A stretch of 64,000 nucleotides of DNA from Nitrospira sp. (lineage in GTDB: Bacteria > Nitrospirota > Nitrospiria > Nitrospirales > Nitrospiraceae), in assembly GCA_024331125.1 (NCBI GenBank), contig JANDJI010000002.1, positions 310,001 through 374,000 on the forward strand. Direction: 5' to 3'. Of the stretch, positions 24,800 to 33,360 are shown one piece after another. The notes below the pieces were generated by a model. The model was not told where the DNA came from. It was given only the letters and a program-made list of their open reading frames with translations, and did not search any database. Every line of letters begins with the position of its first letter. Within the stretch, counting starts at the first letter, position 1. A program made the translations under genes and the position numbers.

Positions 24800-25942
24800 C
24801 TAGTCCAGTGTCTGCCGGTACCGCTTCACGCCGATGATCAGCGCGACCGCGGCGAACAACGCAATCTGCCAGACCTGGTGCACGACTTCGTCGAGGCCGT
24901 TGCCCTTCAACAGAATACCCCGCACGATGCGCAGAAAATGCGTGAGCGGAAAGACCTCGCCGATGGCCTGCGCCCATTGCGGCATGCCCCGGAACGGGAA
25001 CATGAAGCCGGACAAGAGGAGCGACGGCAGAAAGAAGAAGAACGTCATTTGCACGGCCTGCAGTTGGTTCTGCGCCAACGTGGAAAAGGTAATGCCGACC
25101 GCCAGGTTGGCGGCGATGAACACCAGGGTCACGGCGAGCAGCAACAGGATGTTGCCGACCATCGGCACGTGAAAGAGAAAGTGGGCGGCCAGGAGGATCA
25201 ACCCGACTTGCACGTAGCCGACGACGATGTAAGGCAGGATCTTGCCGGTCATGACTTCGAAGGGACGGGTGGGCATCGAGAGGAGATTCTCCATGGTGCC
25301 GCGCTCGCGTTCGCGCGTGATGGCCAATCCCGTGATCATGATCATGGTCATCGTGAGGACGACGCCCATCAGACCCGGCACGATGTTGTAGTGGGTGATC
25401 GCCTCGGGGTTATACCGAGGGTGGACCCGCAGATCGATCGGACCGTCGCCGGCGGCGAGAAAGGCGAGCGGCCCCTTGAGATCTTCCCGCAAAGCTGTAT
25501 TCACCACCGTGCGCAGCGAGCCCAGTGCGTTGCTCGTAGCGGCGGGATCGGTCGCGTCCGCTTCCAGCAACACGGTCGGCCTGTCGCCGCGCAGGAGGTC
25601 GCGCGTGAAGTTCTCCGGAATGTTGACGACGAACTGGACTTCGCCGCGCGCGAGCGCCGCCTCCGCCTCGGCTTCGGTCTGCACCTGCCGCACGAATTCA
25701 AAATAGCCGCTGTTCCGAATCCCGTACAGCAGCGAGCGCCCTTGCGGACCATGGTCGGCCAGGAGCACGGCGGTGGGCAACTGCTTGGGGTCCGAATTGA
25801 TCGCCAGGCCGAACAGCGTGAGCTGGATCAGCGGCACCCCCACCATTATTCCGAAGGTCAGGCGGTCCCGGCGCATCTGGATGAACTCCTTGACGACAAT
25901 CGCCCAAAACCGAGCCGGTGAAAAGGCCAGCCGCTTTGTCAT
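24800..25942 (-). CDS. ABC-2 type transporter permease (YbhS/YbhR-like)
   Basis: 380 residues from ATG 25942. Topology is typical of ABC-2 permeases: one N-terminal helix (F-G-I-M-V-G-V-P-L-I-Q-L-T-L-F-G-L), a large periplasmic domain (about 50-180), then five helices in the C-terminal half containing R-E-R-E-R-G-T-M-E-N-L-L-S-M-P, the conserved ABC-2 motif. The start codon overlaps the ATPase stop (ATGA). E. coli encodes two permeases (YbhS and YbhR) in the matching operon; only this one is present, so it probably homodimerises. Role: drug or cation export, by family. Confidence 0.9.
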   Translation of the reverse strand: MTKRLAFSPARFWAIVVKEFIQMRRDRLTFGIMVGVPLIQLTLFGLAINSDPKQLPTAVLLADHGPQGRSLLYGIRNSGYFEFVRQVQTEAEAEAALARGEVQFVVNIPENFTRDLLRGDRPTVLLEADATDPAATSNALGSLRTVVNTALREDLKGPLAFLAAGDGPIDLRVHPRYNPEAITHYNIVPGLMGVVLTMTMIMITGLAITRERERGTMENLLSMPTRPFEVMTGKILPYIVVGYVQVGLILLAAHFLFHVPMVGNILLLLAVTLVFIAANLAVGITFSTLAQNQLQAVQMTFFFFLPSLLLSGFMFPFRGMPQWAQAIGEVFPLTHFLRIVRGILLKGNGLDEVVHQVWQIALFAAVALIIGVKRYRQTLD

Positions 25943-26865
25943 GCCGACACCCGCTCCGGCGCACTGTCCATCAGGTGAATGAACACGTCCTCCAGCCCCG
26001 TCTCGATCCGCCGCCATTCATAGGGCTCCGTGCGAAACGGCGCGATCGCCTGTTCGAGCGCGGGCGCGTCGTCTCCGCTGACATGCAACATCGTGCCGAA
26101 CGCCACCGCCTGCTGCACGCCCGGTGCCGTTCTGAGCCGCTGAGCGAGCTCGACGAGATTCGGACCGCTGACCGACCAGGTCGTGAGCCGTGAGTGTGCG
26201 ATGACTTCCGTAACGGTGCCATGGGTAAGCAACTTGCCGGCGGTGATGTAGGCGAGCCTGTGGCACCGCTCGGCTTCGTCCATATAATGCGTGGAGATCA
26301 AGAACGTCAGGCCCTGCGCGGCCAGCTCATGGATCTGCTCCCAGAACTCGCGGCGCGCTTTGGGATCGACTCCGGCGGTCGGCTCATCGAGCAGGAGTAG
26401 CTTGGGGTCGTGGATCATGCAGGCGGCAAGGGCCAGGCGCTGTTTCCATCCGCCGGACAACTGGCCCGCCAGTTGCTGCTTCCGTTCCGTCAAGCCGAGC
26501 CGGTCCAGGCTCGCGCGGACCGCTTCGCGGCGGTTCGGAACCGAGTACATGCGCGCCACGAAATCCAGATTCTCGGCGATGCTCAGATCTTCGTAGAAGC
26601 TGAACCGCTGCGTCATGTAACCGACTTGGCGCTTGATGGCCTCGCTCTCGGTGATGACGTTATGGCCCAGGCAGGTGCCGCTGCCCTCGTCCGGGCGGAG
26701 GAGCCCGCAGAGCATGCGGATGAACGTCGTTTTCCCGCTGCCGTTCGGACCGAGAAACCCGCAGATCTCCCCCCGGCGAACGTCCAGGTCGATATGGTCC
26801 ACGGCGGTCAGCGTGCCGAATCGCTTCGTCATCCCACGCACGTTGATGGCCAGGTCGTTCGTCAT
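25939..26865 (-). CDS. ABC transporter ATP-binding protein (YbhF-like, single domain)
   Basis: 308 residues. Walker A G-P-N-G-S-G-K-T-T (about 39-47), signature L-S-G-G-W-K-Q-R (about 139-146), Walker B L-L-L-L-D-E-P-T-A-G-V-D-P (about 158-170) and switch His in S-T-H-Y-M-D-E. A C-terminal extension of about 90 residues after the ATPase core is usual in ABC-2 drug exporters. E. coli YbhF has two fused ATPase domains; this protein has one. Located between the HlyD-family gene (196 bases upstream) and the permease (4-base overlap). Confidence 0.92.
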   Translation of the reverse strand: MTNDLAINVRGMTKRFGTLTAVDHIDLDVRRGEICGFLGPNGSGKTTFIRMLCGLLRPDEGSGTCLGHNVITESEAIKRQVGYMTQRFSFYEDLSIAENLDFVARMYSVPNRREAVRASLDRLGLTERKQQLAGQLSGGWKQRLALAACMIHDPKLLLLDEPTAGVDPKARREFWEQIHELAAQGLTFLISTHYMDEAERCHRLAYITAGKLLTHGTVTEVIAHSRLTTWSVSGPNLVELAQRLRTAPGVQQAVAFGTMLHVSGDDAPALEQAIAPFRTEPYEWRRIETGLEDVFIHLMDSAPERVSA

Positions 26866-27061
26866 GGTCCGTGTGGCTCACGGTTAGGGGCAGGGCTATC
26901 CGTCACTCGTCATCCGTCATTCGTCAAACGTATCGGAGCGGCAACTCTTCGCATCATATCCCCGTCATCACGGCTCGATTGACGGATGGCGATTGATGCA
27001 TGACGGCCCTTCAAAGCTTCGCGAGCACCGCCACGGAGCCGCCCGGTCTTCCCGATGGCTG
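26866..27061. repeat. Spacer with degenerate CGTCA/TGACG repeats inside the exporter operon
   Basis: The gap between adaptor and ATPase genes contains CGTCACTCGTCATCCGTCA-type units near 26903-26930 and the opposite orientation (GATTGACGGATGGCGATTGA) near 26976-27000. The same unit occurs at 24679-24695 and, inverted, at 24734-24785 on the other side of the ATPase and permease genes. Unlike the other junctions of this operon it is not tightly coupled. Confidence 0.45.
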
Positions 27062-28048
27062 TCAGAGCCCAACCCGCACATCCACGGGCTGTCCCGGATG
27101 CAAGTCGGCCGCGACCTGGGGATCGAAGGTGGCTTCAATCATGAAGACGAGCTTATCCCGGCTTTCCCGGCTATAAATGACCGGCGGAGTGTATTCCACC
27201 CGCGGGGAAATAAAGCTCACGGTCCCGATTAACGGCTGGGCCACGCCGTCCATGCTGACCGCCATCTGATCGCCGAGATGAATCGTTCCAATCTTAGCCT
27301 GGGGGACAAAGGCACGGACCTTGATGTTCTGCGGCGGCAGCAGCGCGACGACCGGCCGCCCCGCGGCCACCCATTCTCCCTCGCGATAGAGCGTATCGAA
27401 CACTAAGCCCGCCTTCGGGGCTCGTCGGCGTTTCTGCGAGAGGTCCCATTCCGCCTTCGCCAGCGCCGCTTCCCGCGCGCGCACTTCGGCTTCAGCCGCG
27501 ATCACCAGGTCGCCGCGCGAGCCGAGCTGCGCCGTCGTCAGGTCTGCTTCAAGCTGTGCCACCCGCTGGCGTTGCTGGTCCCGCATCGAGCGGGCCCGGT
27601 CAAACTCCAGCTCCGCCGTCGCGCCGGGGACGCTCATCAAAGCCTCGTGCCGTGCAAACTCGCTTTCCGCCAGCTTCAGCGCCGCCCGCGCTTGCTTCAG
27701 TTGCGCCTTGATCGCTTCAATTTCCGTAGGCCTCTTGCCCTTCTTGGCGTCTTCCAGGTTCGCCCTGGCCTGCGCGAGCCTACGCTCCGCCTCATCTCTG
27801 GCCGCTTGCTCCGCCGCGCTATCCAGCGCGAACAGAGGATCGCCCTCCTTCACCTGTGTGCCCCGTTGCACTGATAAGGATTCCAGCGTGCCGGGAAGAG
27901 GAGAAGCTACATAGACATATTCTCCTTCGACATAGCCTTGAACCAGATTGGGGTCAGAGTTGCTGCAACCGGCCGCCGGCGCCATCCATGTCAGTAGGAC
28001 CGCCATGCGGCAGACGAGCCGTTGAAAGAATGGACCACCGCTGCTCAT
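27062..28048 (-). CDS. HlyD-family membrane fusion lipoprotein (YbhG-like)
   Basis: 328 residues. Signal peptide ends in A-A-G-C-S, a lipobox-like site near residue 28. A lipoyl half-motif (V-A-S-P-L-P-G-T-L-E-S-L) is followed by a long coiled coil rich in R, A, E and L (about 75-200), a second lipoyl half and a beta-barrel region (V-R-A-F-V-P-Q-A-K-I-G). It links the inner-membrane ABC exporter to an outer-membrane duct. Its ATG overlaps the stop of the TetR gene by 4 bases. Regulator, adaptor, ATPase, permease is the same order as cecR-ybhG-ybhF-ybhS in E. coli. Confidence 0.9.
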   Translation of the reverse strand: MSSGGPFFQRLVCRMAVLLTWMAPAAGCSNSDPNLVQGYVEGEYVYVASPLPGTLESLSVQRGTQVKEGDPLFALDSAAEQAARDEAERRLAQARANLEDAKKGKRPTEIEAIKAQLKQARAALKLAESEFARHEALMSVPGATAELEFDRARSMRDQQRQRVAQLEADLTTAQLGSRGDLVIAAEAEVRAREAALAKAEWDLSQKRRRAPKAGLVFDTLYREGEWVAAGRPVVALLPPQNIKVRAFVPQAKIGTIHLGDQMAVSMDGVAQPLIGTVSFISPRVEYTPPVIYSRESRDKLVFMIEATFDPQVAADLHPGQPVDVRVGL

Positions 28049-28668
28049 AGTTTGGACTTTCCCGCCTCGGTCAGCACGCCTTCAAGGACGACCTTCATGA
28101 TCGTGGCATAGCCGGCTTTCGGGGCCAGCGCGAGTTCTGCCATCTTCGGCGGATTCATAATGGCCTGCACGGCGCCCAGCAGAATCTCCATGATCAGGGT
28201 CGCCGGTATGTCCTTTCTGATAAGGCCGGCCCTACGGCCTTCGCCGAGGATCTTGCCGAAATGGCGTTGAATCACGTCCCGGCGCCGATTCTCCACGATC
28301 TTGAACAACTCCGGGGACTCCCGCCGCATGTCGCGCACGAACGGCGGCTGAATCTCTTCTGTGTGCCGCTGCATGCAGGCGAGGAGCCGGTGCAACGCGC
28401 TCAACACGTCGGAGGAACAGTCGGATGTGATGCCATCGAGATCCGCTTCGACGCTGCGGAACTTGTCCAGGAGCACCGCTTCCAGGAGCGCGACTTTACT
28501 CGGAAAACAGGTATAGAGCGTCTTCTTACTCATGCCGAGATCCGCCGCCAGCTCATCCATCGTGACGTGGCGAAACCCATGGCGCATGAACTGGTGCCGG
28601 GCGGCGGTGACCACGCGTTGGACGACCGACGGACCGGACGGCGCGATGGAGGTTCGGCGTGATCGCAT
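28045..28668 (-). CDS. TetR/AcrR-family regulator (CecR-like)
   Basis: 207 residues. The N-terminal helix-turn-helix is clear (F-R-H-V-T-M-D-E-L-A-A-D-L-G-M-S-K-K-T-L-Y-type, about 30-55), followed by a helical ligand domain. ATG 28668 is preferred over the in-frame TTG at 28710 because two interleaved dyads, probably its operator, lie at 28681-28716. First gene of the exporter operon and overlapping the adaptor gene, so it likely represses its own operon until an effector binds. The effector is unknown. Confidence 0.88.
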   Translation of the reverse strand: MRSRRTSIAPSGPSVVQRVVTAARHQFMRHGFRHVTMDELAADLGMSKKTLYTCFPSKVALLEAVLLDKFRSVEADLDGITSDCSSDVLSALHRLLACMQRHTEEIQPPFVRDMRRESPELFKIVENRRRDVIQRHFGKILGEGRRAGLIRKDIPATLIMEILLGAVQAIMNPPKMAELALAPKAGYATIMKVVLEGVLTEAGKSKL

Positions 28669-28680
28669 GGTCGATAAATT

Positions 28681-28716
28681 AATACTACGGAAACTTTTAT
28701 AGTATTGCAAGTTTCC
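28681..28716. promoter_or_regulatory. Interleaved inverted repeats, probable TetR operator
   Basis: AATACTA (28681-28687) pairs with TAGTATT (28700-28706), and GGAAACTT (28689-28696) pairs with AAGTTTCC (28709-28716). Both dyads are perfect with 12-base spacers and are offset by 8-9 bases. They lie just upstream of the TetR gene start, where autoregulatory operators are expected; two overlapping dyads resemble sites occupied by a pair of dimers. Confidence 0.65.
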
Positions 28717-29399
28717 TCGTGACGCACGGGGCAGCCCGGACCATCGCGCACAGCGTCAAGGCGCCGCCGGATCGAGACGTCTTCAAGGTTTATTCATCGA
28801 CTTCTCACGTTCCGACCGTTCATCCGAACGGCCGAAGCCGGCTTCGGGTCCTTATGCGTCTGGAAGACCGATTTCGTCGCCACGGCGTCGATCACGGTGT
28901 AGGGTGAGCCATCTGTTATGTGTGAGGGGACGGGAAGCCTATGTCCAGGTCTTCGTAGAGAACGTGTCTTGGAAGGCCGCGGATGAGCGGGTGAGCGAAT
29001 GCGTGAGAGCGCGCATGGAACGCGTACTGAGAAGGACAGGCACGATCTGATTGTTACTCGCTCCGTATTGACGCATTAGATTGCTAGGCCCCAAATGGAC
29101 TCATCCCGACGCCGAAAAAACACTCCCAGGAGTTCAGCGGAATGTTTGTCCGTTCCCCGGATGGGCTCCGGTTTGGCCGGTGTAAAGCTCCAAAGCTTCA
29201 AGGGTGTCATATCTCCAATGGACCTAGGTGTCCGCTGCTGGACCGGAGTGTTGTAGCCGATTGTCAATGGCGAAGAGCCCGTTCTTTACGCTCTTGACCG
29301 AGCCGGTGAATCGATTAAAAATAATATCGTGCTGATGTCTCCGGCCATGCGATCGTGTTGGAAGGGCGCGAGACTCAAGTAGTAATTTGTGGACTATTT
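28717..29399. other. Long intergenic stretch without a recognised gene
   Basis: About 680 bases between the TetR operator and the NAD(P)-binding protein gene. Short open frames on both strands (for example the minus-strand 63-codon frame at 29076-29267) show no recognisable motif. I see no RNA gene or repeat; it may be decayed coding sequence. Confidence 0.4.
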
Positions 29400-30026
29400 A
29401 TGAAGATCACCGTCATCGGAGCGTCGGCCGGGATAGGGCTTCAGGCCACCAGCCTCGCACTTGAGCGGGGACACGAGGTGACGACGTTATCGCGTCGGAT
29501 CGTACCGCTGCCAGACCATCCTCAGCTCAAACGGGTTCAGGGCAATGCCACCGAGGCGGGGCCGGTGGCATCGGCGATCACGGGAGCCGAGGCCGTCCTC
29601 GTCACACTGGGCGTCAAAAGCCCGTTGGCCACCAAACTGTTTTCTTCCTCCGCGCGCGTGTTGCTGCAAGTCCTCCAGGAATCGAGTTCGACTCCGACGC
29701 TCATCGTCCTGACCGGGTTCGGTGCCGGAGACAGTTGGAGCTATAACTCATTGCCCATGCGAATCTTTTTTACCTTGCTGCTCAGGGCGGTCTATGCGGA
29801 TAAGACGGAGCAAGAGCGTGTGATAGCCGCAGGCTATTCGCAGTGGGAAATGGTCCGTCCCGGTCGGCTGACCAATGGTCCCCTGACTGGCCGGTATCAG
29901 GTCTTGACTGAACTGACAAAGGGAATACAGATCGGCTCGATTTCCCGTGCCGATGTGGCCCACTTCATGGTGACTGAGGCGGAACACCCGACGTGCCTCG
30001 GCAAGTATCCGGCGCTCACCTATTGA
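29400..30026 (+). CDS. NAD(P)-binding atypical SDR / NmrA-like protein
   Basis: 208 residues from ATG 29400. The N-terminal I-T-V-I-G-A-S-A-G-I-G-L-Q-A-T is a Rossmann dinucleotide site; G-N-A-T-E follows the third strand as in atypical short-chain dehydrogenases of the NAD(P)H-binding (NmrA, BVR-B) type. Such proteins act as flavin/biliverdin reductases, redox sensors or epimerase-like enzymes; no catalytic Y-x-x-x-K is obvious. A shift to ATG 29400 from the upstream TTG at 29355 places the glycine motif at the N-terminus as is normal. It converges with the DUF5069 gene and overlaps its end by about 11 bases. Confidence 0.8.
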   Translation: MKITVIGASAGIGLQATSLALERGHEVTTLSRRIVPLPDHPQLKRVQGNATEAGPVASAITGAEAVLVTLGVKSPLATKLFSSSARVLLQVLQESSSTPTLIVLTGFGAGDSWSYNSLPMRIFFTLLLRAVYADKTEQERVIAAGYSQWEMVRPGRLTNGPLTGRYQVLTELTKGIQIGSISRADVAHFMVTEAEHPTCLGKYPALTY

Positions 30027-30477
30027 TACCGATTCCGGAGACTGTCGAATCTCGTCTCGGGACGACCCGTCCTTCCTCCAGGTCTTGGAGGTCTGACCAG
30101 GCCGTGATGTCGGTGCGCGAGGGATCGATGGCGTCGAGGTATTTCTTGAATCGGGCCGCGCTCTCCGGAGAACTGGGCCCTCGTGCCAGCAGTTGCCGAT
30201 TCCATTCTTCCAATTCGGCAGGTGTGTGCGGCTTGGCCGCCTGCCGGAACCAGGTCTCCACTCCTTCATCGGTCGGGTTGGCCTTCACGGCCGCCGTGAA
30301 CTGTTCGCTGGTGAGGCCGGCGAACTCCAACAGCCGGTCATCCATGGGGCAAGGGTAGATATATTCGCCTTCGGTACCGGCGAGAACGGCCCGGCATTTG
30401 TCGATCATGCGGGCCAGATGCACATGGCCCGCGATCGTGACCTTCATACTGCGGGGAAAGCCCGTTCGCAAGTCCAT
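30016..30477 (-). CDS. DUF5069 family protein
   Basis: 153 residues. The family signature is clear at the start: D-L-R-T-G-F-P-R-S near residue 2, then L-A-R-M-I-D-K-C-R-A-V-L-A-G-T-E-G-E-Y-I-Y-P-C-P-M-D. Function of the family is unknown; it is cytoplasmic and has no membrane segment. It begins 2 bases after the stop of the DUF3386 gene, so the two are probably cotranslated. Its 3' end overlaps the convergent gene. Confidence 0.82.
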   Translation of the reverse strand: MDLRTGFPRSMKVTIAGHVHLARMIDKCRAVLAGTEGEYIYPCPMDDRLLEFAGLTSEQFTAAVKANPTDEGVETWFRQAAKPHTPAELEEWNRQLLARGPSSPESAARFKKYLDAIDPSRTDITAWSDLQDLEEGRVVPRRDSTVSGIGINR

Positions 30478-30479
30478 TG

Positions 30480-31154
30480 TCAGATGAGCGTATGGTTTTT
30501 GAACGTGAGGCTCTTGACGACGACGGTACCGTTTTCAAACGAGATGATCCGTCTGGTGGCCGGCAGGTCCGACGCACCGACACGGATGTGGCTGTCGGTG
30601 AAGCTCTCGACGTTGTTCAGTTTCCCATCGGTCGGCGAGTAGTAATAGACCGTGTATTTGGTCGTGAGGTTTTTTCCGTCCTCTGTCACGGCGCTGTCCT
30701 CGACGTTGATTGTAAAGGCGAACGGAGCCATGCCGGGATGCGCCATGCTGCGGTTGATCTGAGTGATGCGATTGTCCTTGATGCGGTAAAACGAATTGGA
30801 GCCGTGGATGACGAGCTTGGTTCCCATCGGGTGTCCGTCTTCTTCCATGGTCAACAGATACTTGCCGTCTGACTCCTCGAAGCTGCGAGGTCCCCGATGG
30901 ACGGCGATCATCCCGAGTTGTTCTTGTACCCACTTTTGGGTGTCGGCGTCGCCGAGTTGGACGGAGACTTCCCGAGGGCTTTTGACCATAACGGAGCCGA
31001 CGATTTCCTTTCCGTTGACGTTTACGGTCAGGTCGGCGGTGAAACCGGCGAAGTCTTTCGGCCATCGGGCGGTGGCTTCAAAGACCTTGCGAAGCAGATC
31101 ACGCGCCTTGGGGTCGTCGGACACGGTCGGCTGGTGCTGGGTGTGTTCGCTCAT
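30480..31154 (-). CDS. DUF3386 family protein
   Basis: 224 residues, no signal peptide. Sequence pattern (D-P-K-A-R-D-L-L-R-K-V-F-E-A-T-A-R-W-P, F-A-G-F-T-A-D-L, V-Q-E-Q-L-G-M-I-A-V-H-R, Y-Y-S-P-T-D-G-K-L) matches the DUF3386 family, best known from cyanobacteria and plants with no assigned function; a lipoprotein-carrier-like beta fold has been suggested for similar proteins. Cotranscribed with the DUF5069 gene. GGAGGC lies upstream of the ATG at 31154. Confidence 0.75.
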   Translation of the reverse strand: MSEHTQHQPTVSDDPKARDLLRKVFEATARWPKDFAGFTADLTVNVNGKEIVGSVMVKSPREVSVQLGDADTQKWVQEQLGMIAVHRGPRSFEESDGKYLLTMEEDGHPMGTKLVIHGSNSFYRIKDNRITQINRSMAHPGMAPFAFTINVEDSAVTEDGKNLTTKYTVYYYSPTDGKLNNVESFTDSHIRVGASDLPATRRIISFENGTVVVKSLTFKNHTLI

Positions 31155-31476
31155 GATGGGAACGGCCTCCTTTGGATTTGGATAAAGAGCACAGAGATCA
31201 AATTATACACACGGTATGATATATGCTCAATGACGGACGGGCGTCGGTGTGCATGCGAGCTCTCCGAATTTATAATGGTCCGCTCGGGAAAAAGCCGGTA
31301 ATTACTGGATGATCAATAAAGTGAAAAAGTAGAATAGGGTTACTACTCAGAAGTTTTTCATGCGGATTCCCAAATTCACCGCGACTTTGGTATACTCGAC
31401 CAATTTTTATCGGCACAGACCGGGTGGGGGACGTTTTATCCGATCGGCGTTTCCGGAGACGTAGGAAGGATGGAGG
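31155..31476. other. AT-rich intergenic region with candidate extended -10
   Basis: About 320 AT-rich bases between divergent genes. TGG followed by TATACT (31388-31396) is a reasonable extended -10 for the basic protein gene starting at 31477; no matching -35 is visible. Nothing else recognised. Confidence 0.35.
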
Positions 31477-31839
31477 ATGGAACGGCGCGTCGCTTCTCAT
31501 ACCGAAGAAGAGGAAATGAATCAACGCCGCAAACTGTTGAACGCGGCCAGACGGGGGGATACGAAAGCCATCAGCAAGTTGTTCGAGCTTTATCAGGTCC
31601 GCATCCTCAGCGGGGAACAGCTTGCGAAAATCAACCGGACTTCGGCCTATACGGCTCCGGTCTCGTCCTCAAAAGCCGAGAAAGCCGCGTCGCGTCGGGC
31701 GTCCAAAGATGCGAGACTTGGAACAACAGAACCGGTGAAAGCGTCTTCGAAGCAGCGCATGAAACATTCCGTGAAATCGTCGAACGGTAAACCGGCCAAG
31801 ACTCACACGGTCAAAAAGCGCAGGGCCAAACGCAAATAA
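31477..31839 (+). CDS. Lysine-rich basic protein
   Basis: 120 residues. The first half contains a short helical segment (R-R-K-L-L-N-A-A-R-R-G-D-T-K-A-I-S-K-L-F-E-L-Y-type); the second half is rich in Lys, Ser, Arg and Ala and ends K-K-R-R-A-K-R-K. The tail resembles histone H1-like or nucleic-acid-binding tails. ATG 31477 follows a GGAGG-like site; ATG 31516 is an alternative. Family not recognised. Binding to DNA or RNA is inferred only from charge. Confidence 0.6.
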   Translation: MERRVASHTEEEEMNQRRKLLNAARRGDTKAISKLFELYQVRILSGEQLAKINRTSAYTAPVSSSKAEKAASRRASKDARLGTTEPVKASSKQRMKHSVKSSNGKPAKTHTVKKRRAKRK

Positions 31840-31865
31840 CAAGTCCTCCGCCACCCGCCAAGCGA

Positions 31866-32195
31866 CTACTGAACCACCACCCGTAACCCTCCGCCGGCCA
31901 ATTTGCCCGCGATATCCTCCGCGTGCTCAAGCGGGCCGCTGTACACGACCGCCTGTCCCTCGTGGTCGATACGATAAGCCAGCTCGAACGCTTTGGGAGG
32001 GGTCATTCCAGGAATAAATCGGCAGAACAGGTCGATGACCTGCTGGTACGTGTGGCAATCGCAATTGAAGACGACGACTCGGGATTCAAGACCGCTCCCG
32101 CTGCCGGTCCGAACGTCTTCGGTCGTTTCCGGGATGGTTTGAGGTATCGCAGCCATCGCGGCGAAAATTCTAGCAGACTCCGATGGTGAGATCAT
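31866..32195 (-). CDS. clpS: ClpS-like ATP-dependent Clp protease adaptor
   Basis: Adaptor that delivers N-degron substrates to ClpAP. 109 residues with an unstructured N-terminus and the ClpS core: V-V-V-F-N-C-D-C-H-T-Y-Q-Q-V-I-D-L-F-C, then A-F-E-L-A-Y-R-I-D-H-E-G-Q-A-V-V, then E-H-A-E-D-I-A-G-K-L. The usual N-D-D-x-T segment reads N-C-D-C-H-T here, with the binding-pocket Asp kept. ATG 32156 is an alternative start. It ends without a clpA neighbour; hemW lies upstream on the same strand with 28 bases between. Confidence 0.82.
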   Translation of the reverse strand: MISPSESARIFAAMAAIPQTIPETTEDVRTGSGSGLESRVVVFNCDCHTYQQVIDLFCRFIPGMTPPKAFELAYRIDHEGQAVVYSGPLEHAEDIAGKLAGGGLRVVVQ

Positions 32196-32223
32196 GCCCG
32201 TTTTGCTCGGCCGGGTGCCGTCG

Positions 32224-33360
32224 CTAGTACAACTGCTCGGCCACCGAGTCCGCGTATCGTCGCCCGAGTCGGGTGAGTCGAACGCGATTCTCTTTCCATT
32301 CGATGAATCCCCGGCCGGCTAAAGCGGTGAGCGCCTGATGCTGCGGCGTGCCAGGATGGACGACCCTGAGAGGAACCCCCTCGATCAGTCTGAGGCCGAA
32401 GACGAGCGCGTCCCGCCGTTGTTCGCCGTCCGTGAGTTCGGTTCGTTCCGCGACAGGGAGGCGACACGCGGACAAGCAATCCACATAGGCGGTGAGGTCG
32501 TCGATATTGCCGAACCGCACGCCGTTGACGTAGGACTGGCCGCTCGGGCCGAGTCCCAGGTAATCCCCGTCGGTCCAATAAAGTTTGTTGTGTCGGCACG
32601 CGAAGCCCGGCAAAGCATAATTGGAGAGCTCGTACCGTTCGAATCCGGCCGCTTGCAGCAACGCTTCCGCGGCCGATTCCATCTCCACTTGCAGCGCTTC
32701 GTTTGGCGGGGGAATCAGGTTCTTGGCGATATCACGGGCGAGCCTCGTATCTTCTTCGATGGTCAAGGCATAGCAGGAGACATGGGTCGGCTCGAGAGCA
32801 AGCGTGGCTTGCAGGGTGTCCATCCATGATTCCAGCGTCTGTCCCGGCAGTCCGTACATCAGGTCGAGATTGACGTTCCGAAAGCCGGCCGTTCGCGCCG
32901 CCTTCACCGCCCGCTCCGCTTCATCAACCAGACCAGGACGACCGATCGGGATGAAGTCGCGTTGATCCATGGATTCAGCGCCCATGCTCAGGCGATTGAA
33001 TCCTGCTTCCGCCAACACGCTCAGATCCTTGGGGGTGACGGTGGAGGGATGGGCTTCCACCGTAATTTCCGCGGAGTCTTCCATGGACCATGCCGCGTGC
33101 ACCTGTTTCAGGAACGCGACCAATTGAGTCGCGGGAAGTGTCGTCGGTGTCCCGCCGCCGATGTAGAGACTTCGCAGCGGACGTCCACCCGTCACGTGGC
33201 GGCTGTCATAGAAATCGATTTCCCGCGCCAGTGCGGAGCAAAAGGCTTCCATCCGTTCGGGTTTCGCCGCTTCCAGGTAAAACGCGCAGAAGTGGCAGCG
33301 TTGTCTGCAAAAGGGGACGTGAATGTAGACGCCGATCGGGCGTCGCGGCCGCATGGTCAT
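32224..33360 (-). CDS. hemW: HemW-like radical SAM protein
   Basis: 378 residues. Radical SAM cluster C18-x-x-x-C22-x-x-C25 (C-R-Q-R-C-H-F-C) directly follows I-G-V-Y-I-H-V-P-F, the HemN/HemW signature; the Gly-rich motif G-G-G-T-P-T and a C-terminal HemN domain follow. HemW members are haem chaperones rather than coproporphyrinogen oxidases, recognised by lacking the extra Cys of HemN, as here (the residue after C25 is Ala). The ATG overlaps the stop of the upstream small gene (ATGA). Confidence 0.9.
   Translation of the reverse strand: MTMRPRRPIGVYIHVPFCRQRCHFCAFYLEAAKPERMEAFCSALAREIDFYDSRHVTGGRPLRSLYIGGGTPTTLPATQLVAFLKQVHAAWSMEDSAEITVEAHPSTVTPKDLSVLAEAGFNRLSMGAESMDQRDFIPIGRPGLVDEAERAVKAARTAGFRNVNLDLMYGLPGQTLESWMDTLQATLALEPTHVSCYALTIEEDTRLARDIAKNLIPPPNEALQVEMESAAEALLQAAGFERYELSNYALPGFACRHNKLYWTDGDYLGLGPSGQSYVNGVRFGNIDDLTAYVDCLSACRLPVAERTELTDGEQRRDALVFGLRLIEGVPLRVVHPGTPQHQALTALAGRGFIEWKENRVRLTRLGRRYADSVAEQLY

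Noticed and set aside
29076..29267. 63-codon minus-strand frame in the 28.7-29.4 kb gap
   Set aside because: Looked for similarity to transposases or toxins by eye and found none.
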